A DNA stretch of 64,000 nt from Gaeumannomyces sp. JS-464 (taxonomy: Eukaryota > Ascomycota > Sordariomycetes > Magnaporthales > Magnaporthaceae): positions 4,898,001 to 4,962,000 of the forward strand of contig NGZR01000005.1 in the NCBI GenBank assembly GCA_002197995.1, read 5' to 3'. Numbering within the stretch: the stretch's first letter is position 1; each line of letters opens with the position of its first letter. Positions 63,887-64,000 of the stretch are shown here, piece after piece. A model generated the notes under the pieces. It was not told the origin of the DNA, ran no database searches, and was given only the letters and a program-made list of their open reading frames with translations. The translations under genes were made by a program, and so were the position numbers.

Positions 63887-64000
63887 TCAGTCGCTGCTGA
63901 GGAGCTTTTCGACCGCCCACTTGACCGAGAAGTTCCTCAAATCCGAGTAGTGCTGCCCAACGCCGACAAAAAGAACCGGCACGTTGGTAGCGTGCACGAT
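63887..64000 (-). CDS. SRP101: Signal recognition particle receptor subunit alpha, C-terminal end only
   Basis: Only the last 37 codons lie in the window; the gene continues beyond the right edge on the minus strand. The reading [18 protein letters not shown], then [13 protein letters not shown] and stop, is the end of the G domain of the FtsY/SR-alpha GTPase. That protein docks ribosome-SRP complexes at the ER membrane. The [10 protein letters not shown] motif is characteristic of this family, so the identification is good despite the short piece. Confidence 0.85.
   Translation of the reverse strand: MVHATNVPVLFVGVGQHYSDLRNFSVKWAVEKLLSSD

Overview
The window comes from the nuclear genome of a filamentous ascomycete (Pezizomycotina, probably a Sordariomycete). 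The evidence is short spliceosomal introns (about 55-150 nt, GT-AG with CTAAC-type branch sites, plus one GC-AG), GC-rich coding sequence, CT-rich 5' leaders, a CFEM/GPI cell-wall protein, and recognisable fungal housekeeping genes. About 18 genes occupy 64 kb, separated by long intergenic stretches; the two largest are about 5.9 kb and 5.4 kb. There is no sign of bacterial operons, CRISPR arrays, rRNA genes or an intact transposon.

Layout. 1-8.8 kb: the 3' part of an Arg/Ser-rich protein, an ALKBH8-like dioxygenase, a secreted FAD-linked oxidase, a C2H2 zinc-finger protein and a dienelactone hydrolase; a 61-bp perfect palindrome lies between the convergent oxidase and zinc-finger genes. 8.8-16 kb: a long spacer with a decayed tRNA-like sequence, an RS-rich protein, and the ribosome-quality-control peptidyl-tRNA hydrolase Vms1. 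16-32 kb: mostly non-coding, interrupted by a CFEM cell-wall mucin and a small three-exon cysteine-containing gene. 32-40.7 kb: the Rho1 exchange factor Rom2 diverging from the V-ATPase proteolipid gene VMA11, then an uncharacterised protein. 43-47.8 kb: a long coiled-coil membrane protein with a disrupted 5' end. 49.7-57.4 kb: Tudor-SN, a GH3 beta-xylosidase and a Lyc1-like acetyltransferase. 59.3-64 kb: a dense housekeeping block with ribosomal protein eL14, NAC alpha (EGD2), ATP synthase subunit d (ATP7) and the 3' end of SRP receptor alpha.

The genes do not form one pathway. Several serve protein synthesis and targeting (eL14, NAC alpha, SRP receptor, Vms1), energy and pH (ATP7, Vma11), or the cell wall and exterior (Rom2 signalling, CFEM protein, GH3, FAD oxidase).

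A repeated oddity is that about half of the genes contain reading-frame breaks of one or two bases, mostly in C or G runs, while conserved protein sequence continues in another frame. This looks like residual assembly indels more than gene decay, and the annotation spans those breaks. The most unusual structural signals are the 61-bp palindrome at 5709-5769, a microRNA-like hairpin at 28139-28188, and the small spliced gene at 26495-26926.
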